Assembly (NCBI RefSeq): GCF_010092445.1 | Contig: NZ_CP048031.1 | Span: forward strand, 992,001 to 1,056,000 | DNA length: 64,000 nucleotides | Reading direction: 5' to 3' | Source of the DNA: Shewanella sp. Arc9-LZ | GTDB lineage: Bacteria > Pseudomonadota > Gammaproteobacteria > Enterobacterales > Shewanellaceae | Part shown: in pieces, positions 44,857 to 55,315 of the stretch | Layout: each line of letters begins with the position of its first letter | How positions within the stretch are numbered: the first letter of the stretch is position 1 | Notes under the pieces: model-generated | The model's database searches: none | Seen by the model: the letters and a program-made list of their open reading frames with translations, nothing else | What the model was told of the DNA's origin: nothing | Made by a program: the position numbers and the translations under genes

Positions 44857-45603
44857 ATGAATATGACTAATCTTGAGCAACAAGTCCTTACTCAAGTTCA
44901 AGCTATTATTGGCAATGAAGAGCAAGTCATTGGTCGTCGTGGCATATTAATTCCATTAAAAAAATCTCTGATTAACGAAGCAGATATTCGAGTCGTTATC
45001 GATATCATTTCAGCGGATCCTGCTTTGGCAGCACATTTATTGTTACGCAGTAATACCGCGCAAACAGCAGGTGTCATATCAACAAAAAGCCGTAGTGTAA
45101 AAGATGCCTTAATCCGTTTGGGCCAAGTGAACATTTATCGCTACGCGTTTTCGTTTTACCTTAAAGAAAGGCTTGATGAACTTTCTGAGCCTTACAAAAA
45201 ACTGGTTCAAGGCTATTGGGCATTAAATGAAACCATTGCGGTGGATTGCATACAACTGTTACGTGAAGACAACGACATTGGTGTAGGCACTAAAATCGAT
45301 GCGGATGAAATGCAAACATTAGCGTTGTTTAGTGTGTTTGGGCAGGTGATTGCGTTAACCGCTTTTGCTTATTTAAATGCTGAGTTGTCTCGACCAGTAT
45401 CGTTAAAAGTATTGAAGTCGCTTATTGATAAACAACAACAGCAGTTATCGCTCGAAGCATTTGCGTCATTAGGGCTAGATGATGATTTACGCGAAGAATT
45501 TTTGATTGCACATAACTTACGCCAAACACAAAACCCTGATTCTCCAGGACTTGTGCTTCGACGCGTACTGTCTAAACGAGGTTTATTAATCAACCCGTTG
45601 TAG
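44857..45603 (+). CDS. HDOD domain protein
   Basis: About 248 residues. The HDOD pattern is seen from residue ~20: DIISADPALAAHLLLRSNTA, VKDALIRLGQVNIYRYAFSFYLKE and a helical remainder. HDOD proteins act in signal-linked regulation, often with c-di-GMP or chemotaxis systems, and lack catalytic HD metal residues. The preferred start (44857) follows AAAAGG at 6-nt spacing; an upstream TTG is less likely. Its 3' end overlaps metR by 18 bp on the opposite strand. Confidence 0.82.
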   Translation: MNMTNLEQQVLTQVQAIIGNEEQVIGRRGILIPLKKSLINEADIRVVIDIISADPALAAHLLLRSNTAQTAGVISTKSRSVKDALIRLGQVNIYRYAFSFYLKERLDELSEPYKKLVQGYWALNETIAVDCIQLLREDNDIGVGTKIDADEMQTLALFSVFGQVIALTAFAYLNAELSRPVSLKVLKSLIDKQQQQLSLEAFASLGLDDDLREEFLIAHNLRQTQNPDSPGLVLRRVLSKRGLLINPL

Positions 45604-46488
45604 ATTTATGCCTTCACTTGCTACCAGTTCGAGCCACTTTTGGATTAAATTTGCATTAGTGGCATCGCGACGATAGGCCCCAAACAAAGGACGTTTTAGT
45701 CCTTCTGCTCCTAATTTTACCGCAGTAAGGCTTAGCCCCTGACTCTCTCGGATAGACCAAGTTGGTAGGGTTGCTACGCCATCATTACAGGCTACTCTTT
45801 GTAACAGCATAGAGGTTAAATCGCATTGCTTTTGCTCGCCAGGTTCAATACCCGCGGGCTCTAAAAAGTGTTTGTATATGTCTAAACGCGCTAAAGGCAC
45901 GGGGTAACTAATTAAGGTTTGCTTTGCCAATTGCGCTGGCGTGACAAACGCTTGTGCCGCTAATGCGTGATCACTAGCAACGACTAACTTTACTTCAAAA
46001 TCAAATAGATGCTGATATGCGACGCTATGTCCTGGCACAGGATCAGATGTTAGCACTATATCTAAACTCCCTGTCTCCAACGCATTGAGTGAATCAAATA
46101 AATGACGGCTCGAAATGTCAATTTGAGCTGCTGGCGCATGCTGTTTAAATTGCTCAATAACGGGCATTAACCAACGAAAACAACTGTGGCATTCAATGCC
46201 GAGCTTAAGCTGTTGGCTTTCACCTTCTAAACCGCGTTTAAGATCTGACTCGGTTGCAATCACTTTCGGTAAGATTTCTTCCGCTAAATTCAGCAGACGT
46301 GAACCTTCGTGAGTAAACGTTAACGGTTTACTTTTACGAACAAAAATAGTTGAGTTAATTCGTGTCTCTAACTCTTTTATTTGATGAGAAAGCGCCGACT
46401 GGGTTACAAACCGTTTTTTAGCTGCACCCGCTAAACTGCCACTTTCCTTTAACGCCATCAAGGTGCGAAGGTGTCTAAGCTCTATCAT
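45586..46488 (-). CDS. metR: LysR-family regulator of methionine synthesis, MetR
   Basis: 300 residues. The helix-turn-helix (ESGSLAGAAKKRFVTQSALSHQIKELETRI) and sequence match MetR. It is divergent from metE, the classic MetR layout, and would activate metE when homocysteine is present. A sequence resembling the MetR consensus lies between them (near 46523-46535). Confidence 0.92.
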   Translation of the reverse strand: MIELRHLRTLMALKESGSLAGAAKKRFVTQSALSHQIKELETRINSTIFVRKSKPLTFTHEGSRLLNLAEEILPKVIATESDLKRGLEGESQQLKLGIECHSCFRWLMPVIEQFKQHAPAAQIDISSRHLFDSLNALETGSLDIVLTSDPVPGHSVAYQHLFDFEVKLVVASDHALAAQAFVTPAQLAKQTLISYPVPLARLDIYKHFLEPAGIEPGEQKQCDLTSMLLQRVACNDGVATLPTWSIRESQGLSLTAVKLGAEGLKRPLFGAYRRDATNANLIQKWLELVASEGINLQRVD

Positions 46489-46522
46489 TTTCTCTCCACA
46501 TGAATCTTGCTCAACTAGCTGA

Positions 46523-46535
46523 TGAAATCAATTCG
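46523..46535. promoter_or_regulatory. candidate MetR binding site
   Basis: TGAAATCAATTCG resembles the MetR consensus TGAAnnTnnTTCA, with the TGAA and TTC blocks kept. It lies in the metR/metE gap upstream of the TTGACA -35 at 46541. Confidence 0.45.
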
Positions 46536-46569
46536 ATTGCTTGACAGCAGAGTAACACAATAAACTTCT

Positions 46570-46585
46570 AGACGTCCAGACGCCT
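46570..46585. promoter_or_regulatory. two MetJ met-boxes upstream of metE
   Basis: AGACGTCC (46570-46577) and AGACGCCT (46578-46585) are two adjacent 8-bp met boxes (consensus AGACGTCT). They sit just downstream of TTGACA (46541-46546), overlapping the expected -10, the arrangement for repression by MetJ with S-adenosylmethionine. Confidence 0.75.
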
Positions 46586-46642
46586 ATGTAGCTTTTCTAC
46601 ATAAATGGCTATAAATTTTTGCTCAACGAAAAGGAAAGCAGT

Positions 46643-48934
46643 ATGAAAATTTCAAGTTTAGGATTTCCCCGCATAGGACGTCAGCGTGAATTGAAGTTTG
46701 TTTTAGAACGTTATTGGCGTGGTGAAGCAACATTAACGGAGCTGAAAAACGTTGCCAGTGAATTAAAGCGCACTCATTGGCAGTGGCAAGCAGATGCGGG
46801 TGTTGAATTACTGCCAGTAGGGGATTTTGCTTATTATGACCAGGTGCTAACCCTGAGCGCGACCTTAAATGTGATCCCCGATCGTCATCGGGCCACTCAA
46901 GCTGATGGCAGCCCAGCCGCTGTCGATATTGACACCTTATTTCGCGTGGCTCGTGGCCGTTCGCAAAGCGGCCAACATGCGTGTGCGGCAGAAATGACCA
47001 AGTTTTTTAATACTAACTACCATTACCAAGTGCCAGAACTAAGCGCTGATCAAACATTTGAGATTGCCTTTGAACAATTGTTTGATGAAGTCACAGAAGC
47101 ACAGCAATTAGGTCATCAAGCAAAACCTGTGCTGCTCGGTCCGGTGACGTATTTATACTTATCTAAAAGCCTTTCTGAGTTTAATAAGTTGACGTTGTTA
47201 CCGCCGTTATTGGTTGCCTATCAACAAATTTTGTCTCGTTTTGCTGCCCAAGGTGTGAGTTGGGTACAGCTTGATGAACCGGTATTAGCGGCAGACTTAA
47301 CCGATGAGTGGCAGCAAGCCATTAGCCACAGTTATCAAACGTTAGCGCAACAAAAGCCAGCATCATTAAAGGTTTTACTCGCCAGTTATTACGGTTCTAT
47401 TGCCCATCATCAAGCATTGGTGAGTGCATTACCGGTTGAGGGGCTACATCTTGATTTAGTCACCGCGCCAGAACAGCTTGATGTGTTTGTTAATGCTTTA
47501 GGCGTTCAGCAGGTACTTTCTGTTGGGGTGGTTAATGGCCGTAATGTGTGGGCTGCTGATGTTGATGTGATTGCACAGAAGGTAACCGAGTTAGCGACCA
47601 CGTTAGGCGATTGTTTATGGATTGCACCTTCATGTTCATTGTTGCATTGTCCTGTGGATGTCGAGGTTGAAAGCCAATTAATTACGCCATTACTTGGCCA
47701 ATTAGCTTTTGCGAAACAAAAATTATTTGAACTTAACGAAATTCATCAATTAATCGTTGAGCAAGGTTCAGCAACTAGCCGAGCGATTATTGATCGTTGC
47801 CAGCAACGCCGCTTGGCAAAAGCTGCCGCAGCTAATCAACAGGTTGTAGAACGTGTGTCGCAGCTAACCGCTGATGATTTTGAACGTAACAGTCCATTTG
47901 CCCGCCGTATCATTGCCCAACAACAAAAGTTAGCGCTGCCATTATTACCCACAACCACCATAGGTTCATTCCCGCAAACGCCAGCTATTCGGGGGTTACG
48001 CAGTCGCTGGCGTAAAGGCGAAATCAATGACAATGATTACCGTTCACAGCTTGAGCAAGTCACTCAAGACACCATTTCTCGTCAACTTAAATTGGGTATC
48101 GACGTGCTAGTTCACGGCGAAGCTGAGCGTAATGACATGGTGGAGTATTTTGGTGAACAATTAGAGGGCGTTGGGTTTACTCAATTTGGTTGGGTGCAAA
48201 GTTATGGTTCTCGTTGCGTTAAGCCGCCGTTAATTTATGGCGATGTGTCTCGCCCCAAACCAATGACGGTCGACTGGGCTACCTATGCGCAAAGCTTAAC
48301 CGACAAGCCTGTTAAGGGCATGCTAACGGGTCCGGTGACCATTTTACATTGGTCGTTCGCTCGTGAAGATATTCCACGTAAAGATATTGCTAACCAACTT
48401 GCATTAGCAGTACGTGACGAAGTGGTCGATTTAGAAAGTGCAGGTATTGGCATTATTCAAATTGATGAACCTGCATTTCGTGAAGGTTTACCGATTAAAC
48501 AAAGCCAATGGGCAGATTATTTAACCTGGGCGGTGGATGCGTTTAAGTTATCGGCTGCAGGTGTTGAAGATGCAACTCAAATCCATACACACATGTGTTA
48601 CAGCGAGTTCAATGACACCATTAATGCCATAGCGGCCATGGATGCTGATGTTATCACCATTGAGACGTCACGTTCGCGTATGGAGCTACTGAGTGCCTTT
48701 GAAGATTTTCATTATCCTAATGAAATTGGTCCCGGTGTGTATGACATTCATTCGCCAAATATTCCAACCGTTGATGAAATGGTCGACTTAATAACTAAAG
48801 CGTCGCAAAAAGTGCCGGTGAAACAGTTATGGGTTAATCCTGATTGTGGTTTAAAAACCCGTACCTGGGATGAAGTTGAGCCCGCGCTGCGGAATATGAT
48901 TGAAGCGACTAAAGTGCTTCGACGTCGGTTCTAA
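46643..48934 (+). CDS. metE: cobalamin-independent methionine synthase
   Basis: About 763 residues, the usual length for MetE. The N-terminal domain begins KISSLGFPRIGRQRELKF; the C-terminal domain carries the zinc ligands HTHMCYSEF and NPDCGLKTR. It transfers a methyl group from methyltetrahydrofolate triglutamate to homocysteine. The ATG at 46643 follows AAGGA; an upstream in-frame ATG (46619) lies before the ribosome-binding sequence and is rejected. It is paired with divergent metR, and MetJ-type boxes lie upstream. Confidence 0.95.
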   Translation: MKISSLGFPRIGRQRELKFVLERYWRGEATLTELKNVASELKRTHWQWQADAGVELLPVGDFAYYDQVLTLSATLNVIPDRHRATQADGSPAAVDIDTLFRVARGRSQSGQHACAAEMTKFFNTNYHYQVPELSADQTFEIAFEQLFDEVTEAQQLGHQAKPVLLGPVTYLYLSKSLSEFNKLTLLPPLLVAYQQILSRFAAQGVSWVQLDEPVLAADLTDEWQQAISHSYQTLAQQKPASLKVLLASYYGSIAHHQALVSALPVEGLHLDLVTAPEQLDVFVNALGVQQVLSVGVVNGRNVWAADVDVIAQKVTELATTLGDCLWIAPSCSLLHCPVDVEVESQLITPLLGQLAFAKQKLFELNEIHQLIVEQGSATSRAIIDRCQQRRLAKAAAANQQVVERVSQLTADDFERNSPFARRIIAQQQKLALPLLPTTTIGSFPQTPAIRGLRSRWRKGEINDNDYRSQLEQVTQDTISRQLKLGIDVLVHGEAERNDMVEYFGEQLEGVGFTQFGWVQSYGSRCVKPPLIYGDVSRPKPMTVDWATYAQSLTDKPVKGMLTGPVTILHWSFAREDIPRKDIANQLALAVRDEVVDLESAGIGIIQIDEPAFREGLPIKQSQWADYLTWAVDAFKLSAAGVEDATQIHTHMCYSEFNDTINAIAAMDADVITIETSRSRMELLSAFEDFHYPNEIGPGVYDIHSPNIPTVDEMVDLITKASQKVPVKQLWVNPDCGLKTRTWDEVEPALRNMIEATKVLRRRF

Positions 48935-49234
48935 TTGGGATGAACTCGTTATAGATAACATTGATTTAAATGAAAATAATTTATCTATATTAGCTCGCAG
49001 ACATGGCGAAGCCAAATGTAGACTTGGCAATTGTATGTAGTTGTATGAAGTTGAATTTGGTTGTTCTCTGTTGAGAGTAGTTGAAAAAAACTTATCTTAG
49101 GGAAAAACGGTGTGAGCCCCCCCCGGATTCAACGGCTGACCGTTATCTGTTTATTATTCAACGATACTGCGGTGAATAGCGCTATTGTTTACTACACTGA
49201 AACTAAAGATGTGCAGTTAACAATAGGAGCTATT
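48935..49234 (+). other. 300-bp gap with poly-C hairpin in dodecin leader
   Basis: A weak inverted repeat ATAGATAA/TTATCTAT lies near 48950. At 49106-49144 AACGGT pairs with ACCGTT and an inner GCC/GGC pair flanks an eight-C run (49117-49124). Nothing else was seen. The frame through here (start 49112) is not supported by a ribosome-binding site. Confidence 0.5.
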
Positions 49235-49447
49235 ATGAGTCACACTTATAAAGTCATTGAACTCGTGGGATCATCACCAATAAGTTCAGATGAGGCGGTC
49301 AAAAATGCGATTGCAGAAGCCAATAAAAGTTTACTACATTTGCGTTGGTTTCAAGTTATCGAAACTCGTGGTCATTTAGAAGAAGGCCTAATTGCTCATT
49401 GGCAAGTGACCATTAAAGTGGGTTTTACCTTAGACTCTAATGCCTAA
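49235..49447 (+). CDS. dodecin family flavin-binding protein
   Basis: 70 residues, matching the dodecin family: [47 protein letters not shown] and a final strand [11 protein letters not shown]. The Trp in LRWFQV is the conserved isoalloxazine-stacking residue. Dodecins form 12-mers that store flavin. The ATG at 49235 is preceded by AGGAGC; longer in-frame starts upstream are rejected. Its stop lies 12 bp from the convergent queG stop. Confidence 0.92.
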   Translation: MSHTYKVIELVGSSPISSDEAVKNAIAEANKSLLHLRWFQVIETRGHLEEGLIAHWQVTIKVGFTLDSNA

Positions 49448-49459
49448 TGCTTATTTTGT

Positions 49460-50689
49460 TTATGCGTCTCTTGGTAAACCCTTTTGTATTGATCTGATCA
49501 CTCGTTGAGTTTTACGTGAAAGCGCCGACTGTGGCGCTTTTTGTATTTGTTGAACTAATGCCCATTCAATATGCTCAAGTACCATATCATCCACTTCTTC
49601 ACTGTGTTTACGTTGCTCTAACGCATTAATAATGGCCGGATTAGCAGGGGCATTACCTAATGCAATCGCGATATTACGTAACCAACGTTTATGACCAATT
49701 CGTCGAATCGCACTGCCTTCTGTTTGGCTGAGAAAATAAGTTTCAGACCAAGCAAATAGAGTCAGTAAATCGGGTTGAATAAGCGCACTGCGAGTATGAA
49801 AATCAGTTTCTTTTGTCAGTGGTGCTTTAGCATTGACTGGGCACACTAGCTGGCAGTCATCACAGCCATAAATACGATTGCCTATAAGCGGGCGAAACTC
49901 TTCTGGGATAGCGCCCTGTAATTCAATGGTCAAGTAAGAAATACAACGTCTTGCATCGACAACATAGGGCTCGACAATCGCATCAGTTGGGCATGACTTT
50001 ATGCAGGCTACGCAAGTGTTGCAGCCTTCTTCAATCGGGATATCTAACGGTAACGGTAAGTTAATGAGTAACTCGCCAAGAAAAAACCAGCTGCCTGCAT
50101 CTGGGTGTAAAATTAACGAGTGTTTGCCTGTCCAGCCTAGTCCGGCTTTATCGGCTAATGGACGTTCTAAAATAGGTGCAGAATCCACAAAAGGTCTAAA
50201 ATCAGTCGTATCAAAGTCGAGCTGTTGGCAATACTGGTTAATTTTATCGCCGAGCTTTTTAAGCCGTTGTCGGATGAGTTTATGGTAATCACGTCCACCC
50301 GCATAACGAGAGATATAACCAAGATTTGGGTCGGTTAAATTACTGGCAAAGCCAGCGTCAGGCGGTAAATAGTCCATCCGAGCACAAATCACTCTAATGG
50401 TTCCGGGATGTAACTCAGCGGGTCTAGCACGCATCATTCCGTGATTAGCCATGTAAGCCATCTCACCGTGATAACCTTTATCTAACCAGTCTTGTAATGC
50501 TGCCTCATGCTGAGTTAAGTCGACATCAGCAACACCAATATGAGCAAAGCCAAGTTCTTTACCCCAAAGCTTGATTTGCCTATTGAGCACATCAAGTTGA
50601 ACCGCGGTCAATGGACAGGGCTCAGTTGTTAGATCGGTTCCTAGATCAGGAGTAGGATTTGGAGTTAATGCTGCGGTCGTTGTTGTCAT
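49460..50689 (-). CDS. queG: epoxyqueuosine reductase
   Basis: About 409 residues. Two [4Fe-4S] motifs are seen, CNTCVACIKSCP and CDDCQLVCP, with the cobalamin-binding N-terminal part (GFAHIGVADVDL, YHGEMAYMANHGMMRARP). QueG reduces epoxyqueuosine to queuosine in tRNA using B12. The frame can extend to 50746, overlapping the upstream gene; ATG 50689 avoids overlap and fits homologue starts, but the ribosome-binding site is weak. It depends on B12, which the btuB riboswitch system imports. Confidence 0.92.
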   Translation of the reverse strand: MTTTTAALTPNPTPDLGTDLTTEPCPLTAVQLDVLNRQIKLWGKELGFAHIGVADVDLTQHEAALQDWLDKGYHGEMAYMANHGMMRARPAELHPGTIRVICARMDYLPPDAGFASNLTDPNLGYISRYAGGRDYHKLIRQRLKKLGDKINQYCQQLDFDTTDFRPFVDSAPILERPLADKAGLGWTGKHSLILHPDAGSWFFLGELLINLPLPLDIPIEEGCNTCVACIKSCPTDAIVEPYVVDARRCISYLTIELQGAIPEEFRPLIGNRIYGCDDCQLVCPVNAKAPLTKETDFHTRSALIQPDLLTLFAWSETYFLSQTEGSAIRRIGHKRWLRNIAIALGNAPANPAIINALEQRKHSEEVDDMVLEHIEWALVQQIQKAPQSALSRKTQRVIRSIQKGLPRDA

Positions 50690-50729
50690 AACACTATCAT
50701 TGAGTAAACACGCTAAAATTATACGCGTT

Positions 50730-52613
50730 TTACTCAGCTTTGACACAATTTCGACCAGCAGCTTTGGCAGAATAGAGCGCTTTGTCCGCTTTTAGTAACA
50801 ATGGTGACAAGTCTTCTTCATTACTATAGCTGGCAACCCCGGCACTGACGGTTTGATGTAAGTTCGGCGCAATCTGAGTCCAGTCATAATCAGCAATGGT
50901 CTCAATTAACCGATTAGCGATTTCAATGGCTTTAGTTTTGTCGATATTAGGCAGTAAAATCAAAAATTCTTCACCGCCAACACGTCCAACAACATCGGTA
51001 TCACGCATCATGCTTGTGCTAATTGATGCTAGTTTTATCAGTACTTTATCGCCCATGTCGTGGCCTAATGTATCATTTACTATTTTAAAATGATCAGCAT
51101 CAAAAGAGATAATGGAAAACGGCTTGCCTGATAGTTTGGATGATTTTAAGAAGTAATGCCCCTGAGAATAGGTGTCACGTCTATTGGCCAATTTAGTCAG
51201 CTCATCGGTTAGGGCTAAACGCCTAAAGAGTTGTTTTCGAATGACTTGTTTATAAGCAAACATTGATACGATAATTAAAATAATCGCAACTAAGATAATA
51301 ATGATGATTTGCATGCTTTCGTTACGCTGTAAAATTTGTAACTGTTGCTCTTTATCTTTGTCGCGTTGTATTAACCATTCGTTTTCGGTTTGAATTTTGT
51401 TGGTATTAAAGCGCGCTTGCATTTCTGAGTTGCGATCAGACATATTCTGCTTATCAAGAGCCATATGCATTTTGATAAATTTTTGCAAAGTTTTTAATGC
51501 ATTTTCAATATCACCTTTAGCTTGGTAGATATCGCTTTTGAGATAGATGTTTTCACTTTCACCGCGTTGATTGCCACCACGGTTAAAATCAATAGATGCA
51601 AGCTGACTATATTCAAGTGCCTTATCTAATTCATTTGTCGCTAAATATGCTTGTGCTAGGTATAACATTAATGAACTATGCGGCCCATCATGACTGACTG
51701 GGATTTCTTTTTCTGCTTCCTTTAACAGCACTAATGCTTCATCTATTTTATCTAGTTTAATCAGATTTCCTGCAACATTAGTTTTGGCATCTGCAATCGC
51801 AACGTTATCTTTTTGGGTTTTCCAGAAGGTGAGCGACTGCTTAAATCGAGCTGTAGACTCATCGATACGTCCAAGCTCTAAAAGTGAAAATGCGATCTGA
51901 TTATTGATGTTATCAGCTTCTATTTGTTGATTGGCCTTAAGGTAAACTTGTTCTAGTTTTATTTGGTATTTAAGAGCGGTTTCAGCATCACCAAAACGCC
52001 GATAACTTGCAGCAAGTTCACTCAAGTTATCATTTGCCCAATAAGTTAAATTAAGATTTTCATACAATTGTTGCGATGTAATTAAATCTTCTAATGCAGA
52101 TGAATAGTTGCCTTGATAGGACAGCATTGCCCCTCGAATGCTGCGGCCGTCAGCGATAAGTCGAGGATCTTCAAGTTCGTATGCATTATTTATTGCATTA
52201 GAAAGATCGTCCAGAGCTTCGTCTAATTGCCCTGAAAACTGTTTGTAATAGCCCAAACATAATAATAAATCGGTATGAATTGCGGATGGATAGGGTTCTG
52301 AATATATCAGCAGTTGCTGCTCTGCATATTTAATGGCGTTGGTAAGTTCACTCTCTGTAGTAGAAGGCTGGTTCCAGCAGTTTAAACGGACATAGAGTTT
52401 TTGACGGATCTCATCGTCAGAGGCAATGATCCGCTTATATTCGTTGAGTAGCTTTTCGCCAGCGATCTGATCAATATAATCAGCTAAATCTATTTTTTTA
52501 TAGATAGCATCAGCTTTGTCGTTGTCGTAATAAGCGGCAAAGACTGAAGTAGGTAAAAAATATATTGCGATAAAAATGGCAATAAAAAAGTGAAAATTTA
52601 GTGATTTATTCAA
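50730..52613 (-). CDS. periplasmic-TPR / GGDEF diguanylate cyclase
   Basis: 627 residues. A signal peptide or anchor (first ~25) is followed by TPR-like helices (~110-400), a coiled linker (~405-430), one membrane helix (433-453) and a cytoplasmic GGDEF domain (~465-627). The motif is GGEEF (546-550) with an RxxD inhibitory site (RDTD, 537-540), so it should make c-di-GMP under product inhibition. The periplasmic TPR region probably senses a peptide or protein signal. It precedes queG on the same strand. Confidence 0.9.
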   Translation of the reverse strand: MNKSLNFHFFIAIFIAIYFLPTSVFAAYYDNDKADAIYKKIDLADYIDQIAGEKLLNEYKRIIASDDEIRQKLYVRLNCWNQPSTTESELTNAIKYAEQQLLIYSEPYPSAIHTDLLLCLGYYKQFSGQLDEALDDLSNAINNAYELEDPRLIADGRSIRGAMLSYQGNYSSALEDLITSQQLYENLNLTYWANDNLSELAASYRRFGDAETALKYQIKLEQVYLKANQQIEADNINNQIAFSLLELGRIDESTARFKQSLTFWKTQKDNVAIADAKTNVAGNLIKLDKIDEALVLLKEAEKEIPVSHDGPHSSLMLYLAQAYLATNELDKALEYSQLASIDFNRGGNQRGESENIYLKSDIYQAKGDIENALKTLQKFIKMHMALDKQNMSDRNSEMQARFNTNKIQTENEWLIQRDKDKEQQLQILQRNESMQIIIIILVAIILIIVSMFAYKQVIRKQLFRRLALTDELTKLANRRDTYSQGHYFLKSSKLSGKPFSIISFDADHFKIVNDTLGHDMGDKVLIKLASISTSMMRDTDVVGRVGGEEFLILLPNIDKTKAIEIANRLIETIADYDWTQIAPNLHQTVSAGVASYSNEEDLSPLLLKADKALYSAKAAGRNCVKAE

Positions 52614-53035
52614 AATAATAAGCTGCTTTTTTATTTATAGTTTTTGTTGGCAACAATAATCATTGTGTAGGCGTAGTTATAGCACTTTTATATACATCTT
52701 TACTATCGATGAGCAATTATTGTGCACAATGGGTGTTTTATCAATGATAAATTGATGTGACCTGCAGATTAAAGTCCATATTTAGAGGCTGATCTGCTCA
52801 TTAAGTTAATATATCGGCGGAGTATTACTTTAAAAACTGATAATACAAACAGTAAAAAATCATGTCATAATTGGATTAGCTTGTTTTCATTTACATGAGT
52901 AAAAGACATATCACTGCATAGATATGGCATTAAGAGTGCGTTTGTTCTGGCCTAATTTCAATAAATAATTTGATTATTATGCCATCAAACATTCTGATGC
53001 CAATCCATGTGGAGAATGTTAATTGAGAGATAACC
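52614..53035. other. 422-bp intergenic stretch, nothing distinct
   Basis: It is AT-rich, with short open frames only and no strong hairpin or ribosome-binding sequence except that of the gene at 53036. It contains the upstream regions of the divergent GGDEF gene and the 144-aa gene. Confidence 0.6.
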
Positions 53036-53470
53036 ATGACCAAAGTTGACCCGCAGTATCAAGACGTAGCAAAACAAATTTCGTATAACGTAGCAAACAA
53101 AGTACTGCCGATGGACAAGTTACCTGAAACATTACTTGAGGCCTATGAAGGCTTGTTTAGCGAACTTATTGAAGATAAAGCCAATACATTTACTCATGCT
53201 TGGGATGCATTACCTGCGAGTGCGCAAAAGTTAATGACCAAAGCAGAGTTTCATGGCTTTTATATTGCCAATGCGTGGATGCAGTTAAGCCGTGTTGCGC
53301 AAGAAATTGCTGATAGTGCTGACTCTGAAGAAGAGATGAATAATAACGAATATGATGGTGTCTTCGGACGCTTAGCTGAGCAGTCGTTGAAAGAGTGTTT
53401 ACGTAAGCTTAAAAAAGCGCGCACCGACCGCCCATTGTTGAATAGTTTTAAGCTAGTGATGTCGGCATAA
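53036..53470 (+). CDS. hypothetical protein, 144 aa
   Basis: A soluble, helical, acidic protein with no signal or membrane segment and no recognised motif. It begins TKVDPQYQDVAKQISYNVANKVLP. A GAGAGATAACC sequence at good spacing and a strong terminator right after support expression. It may be restricted to Shewanella and relatives. Function is unknown. Confidence 0.8.
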   Translation: MTKVDPQYQDVAKQISYNVANKVLPMDKLPETLLEAYEGLFSELIEDKANTFTHAWDALPASAQKLMTKAEFHGFYIANAWMQLSRVAQEIADSADSEEEMNNNEYDGVFGRLAEQSLKECLRKLKKARTDRPLLNSFKLVMSA

Positions 53471-53491
53471 ATTTACTGTTATTACAGACAT

Positions 53492-53522
53492 AAAAAATCC
53501 CAACTTAGGTTGGGATTTTTTT
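53492..53522. terminator. strong bidirectional terminator
   Basis: AAAAAATCCCAAC and GTTGGGATTTTTT form a perfect 13-bp stem with a 4-nt loop, with A- and T-runs on both sides. It can end both the 144-aa gene and the convergent malic enzyme transcript. Confidence 0.92.
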
Positions 53523-53626
53523 ATGGTTAAAAAGCGCATAACCTTTTCAATCAATGAGTTTCACTATCACACTAATGACAATCAGCGCTTTACAATTCTA
53601 AAGCGCTGAGTCGTACTTAATCATTG

Positions 53627-55315
53627 TTAGAATGAGGTACGTTTGTAACGACGATATTCAGGTTCCCAGAAGTTAGCTTCAATTGATTGTTGCAATAATT
53701 CATCGGTACAAGGTAATGCTAAACCTTGATCAATGGCAGCTTTAGCAACAGCAAAAGCAATATATTTACTGACAGCTTGAATATCTTCTAGACGAGGTAA
53801 TAGCGAGCCAACACCCTCTTTGCCTAATGGCGAACACTCCGCTAAAGCACGACTTGAAGCCATTAACATTTCATCCGATACACGCCTTGCACCACAAGAT
53901 AATACGCCTAAGCCAATACCTGGGAAGATAAAGCTATTATTACATTGTGCTATCTCAAAAGTTTCGCCATTGACGACCACAGGTTCAAATGGGCTACCCG
54001 TTGCCACGAGTGCTTGGCCCGATGTCCAATTAAGAATGTCCTTCGGGGTCGCTTCTACACGGCTCGTTGGATTCGATAATGGGAATACAATTGGGCGTTT
54101 ACAATGGCTGTGCATTGCTCTAATGATTTCTTCAGTAAATAAACCAGGAGAGCCTGATACTCCAATAAGTACCGTTGGTTTGGCATTGTTAACCACATCA
54201 AGTAACGAAATATTGTCACTGTAATTGTCCCATGCTTCTATCGTGGCACAGGGTTGCGCTAGCTTCTGTTGGAATGGAAGTAGGTTAGGCATGTTATCGA
54301 GTAATAAGCCCCAACGATCGACCATAAACACTTGTGAGCGAGCTTGTTGATCGCTAATGCCCTCAGACACCATTGTCGCCACAATCGCTTCGGCAATACC
54401 ACAACCAGCGCTACCCGCACCCAAGAAGGTAATACGTTGTTCGCTAAGTTTACTGTTAGCGGCTTTACAAGCTGCCAGTAGTGAGCCTACCGTAACGGCT
54501 GCAGTGCCTTGAATATCATCATTGAAACTGCAATATTGATCTTTATATCGTTCAAGTAATGGCATGGCATTTTTTTGTGCAAAATCTTCGAACTGAATTA
54601 AGGCATCTGGCCAGCGACGGCTGACAGCTTGCATAAACTCTTCAACAAATTCAGCATATTCATCACCGCCAATACGTTGATGACGCCAGCCCATATACAT
54701 AGGGTCTTCAAGAAGTTGTGGGTTATCAGTACCAACATCTAAGGTCACCGCAAGACAATACGCCGGGCTTATGCCGCCACAACTGGTGTATAGCGATAAT
54801 TTACCAATTGGGATCCCCATACCGCCTATGCCTTGGTCGCCTAAACCGAGAATACGTTCTCCGTCCGTCACCACGATGACTTTGACTTTATGGCGGGTTG
54901 AGTTATTTAAAATATCATCAATGCGATCTTTGTTAGGATACGAAATAAATAAACCGCGGTTACGACGATAGTTTTTTGAGAAACGTTCACAGGCTAAACC
55001 AACCGTAGGCGTGTAGATAATTGGCATCATTTCACTGATGTTATTACGCACTAAACGATAAAATAAGGTTTCGTTAGTATCTTGAATGTTGCGCAAATAA
55101 ATGTGCTTATCGAGATCATTGGTGAAGTTTTTAAACTGTGCGTAAGCACGAGCGGCTTGCTCATCAATGGTTTCAATGACCCAAGGAATGAGGCCTTCGA
55201 GGTTGAAATAAATTCGTTCTTCTTCACTAAATGCACTGCCTTTATTAAGCAGGGGTGATTCAAGAATCGCTGGGCCGGCAAAAGGAAGATAGAGGGGGCG
55301 TTTGTTATCGTCCAT
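53627..55315 (-). CDS. maeA: NAD-dependent malic enzyme (MaeA/SfcA)
   Basis: 562 residues, full length. It contains the malic domain ([21 protein letters not shown]), the catalytic Lys/Asp regions ([30 protein letters not shown]) and the NAD fold [14 protein letters not shown]. It oxidatively decarboxylates malate to pyruvate with NAD. AGG precedes the start. It is a single-gene unit convergent to the 144-aa gene with a shared terminator. Confidence 0.95.
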   Translation of the reverse strand: MDDNKRPLYLPFAGPAILESPLLNKGSAFSEEERIYFNLEGLIPWVIETIDEQAARAYAQFKNFTNDLDKHIYLRNIQDTNETLFYRLVRNNISEMMPIIYTPTVGLACERFSKNYRRNRGLFISYPNKDRIDDILNNSTRHKVKVIVVTDGERILGLGDQGIGGMGIPIGKLSLYTSCGGISPAYCLAVTLDVGTDNPQLLEDPMYMGWRHQRIGGDEYAEFVEEFMQAVSRRWPDALIQFEDFAQKNAMPLLERYKDQYCSFNDDIQGTAAVTVGSLLAACKAANSKLSEQRITFLGAGSAGCGIAEAIVATMVSEGISDQQARSQVFMVDRWGLLLDNMPNLLPFQQKLAQPCATIEAWDNYSDNISLLDVVNNAKPTVLIGVSGSPGLFTEEIIRAMHSHCKRPIVFPLSNPTSRVEATPKDILNWTSGQALVATGSPFEPVVVNGETFEIAQCNNSFIFPGIGLGVLSCGARRVSDEMLMASSRALAECSPLGKEGVGSLLPRLEDIQAVSKYIAFAVAKAAIDQGLALPCTDELLQQSIEANFWEPEYRRYKRTSF

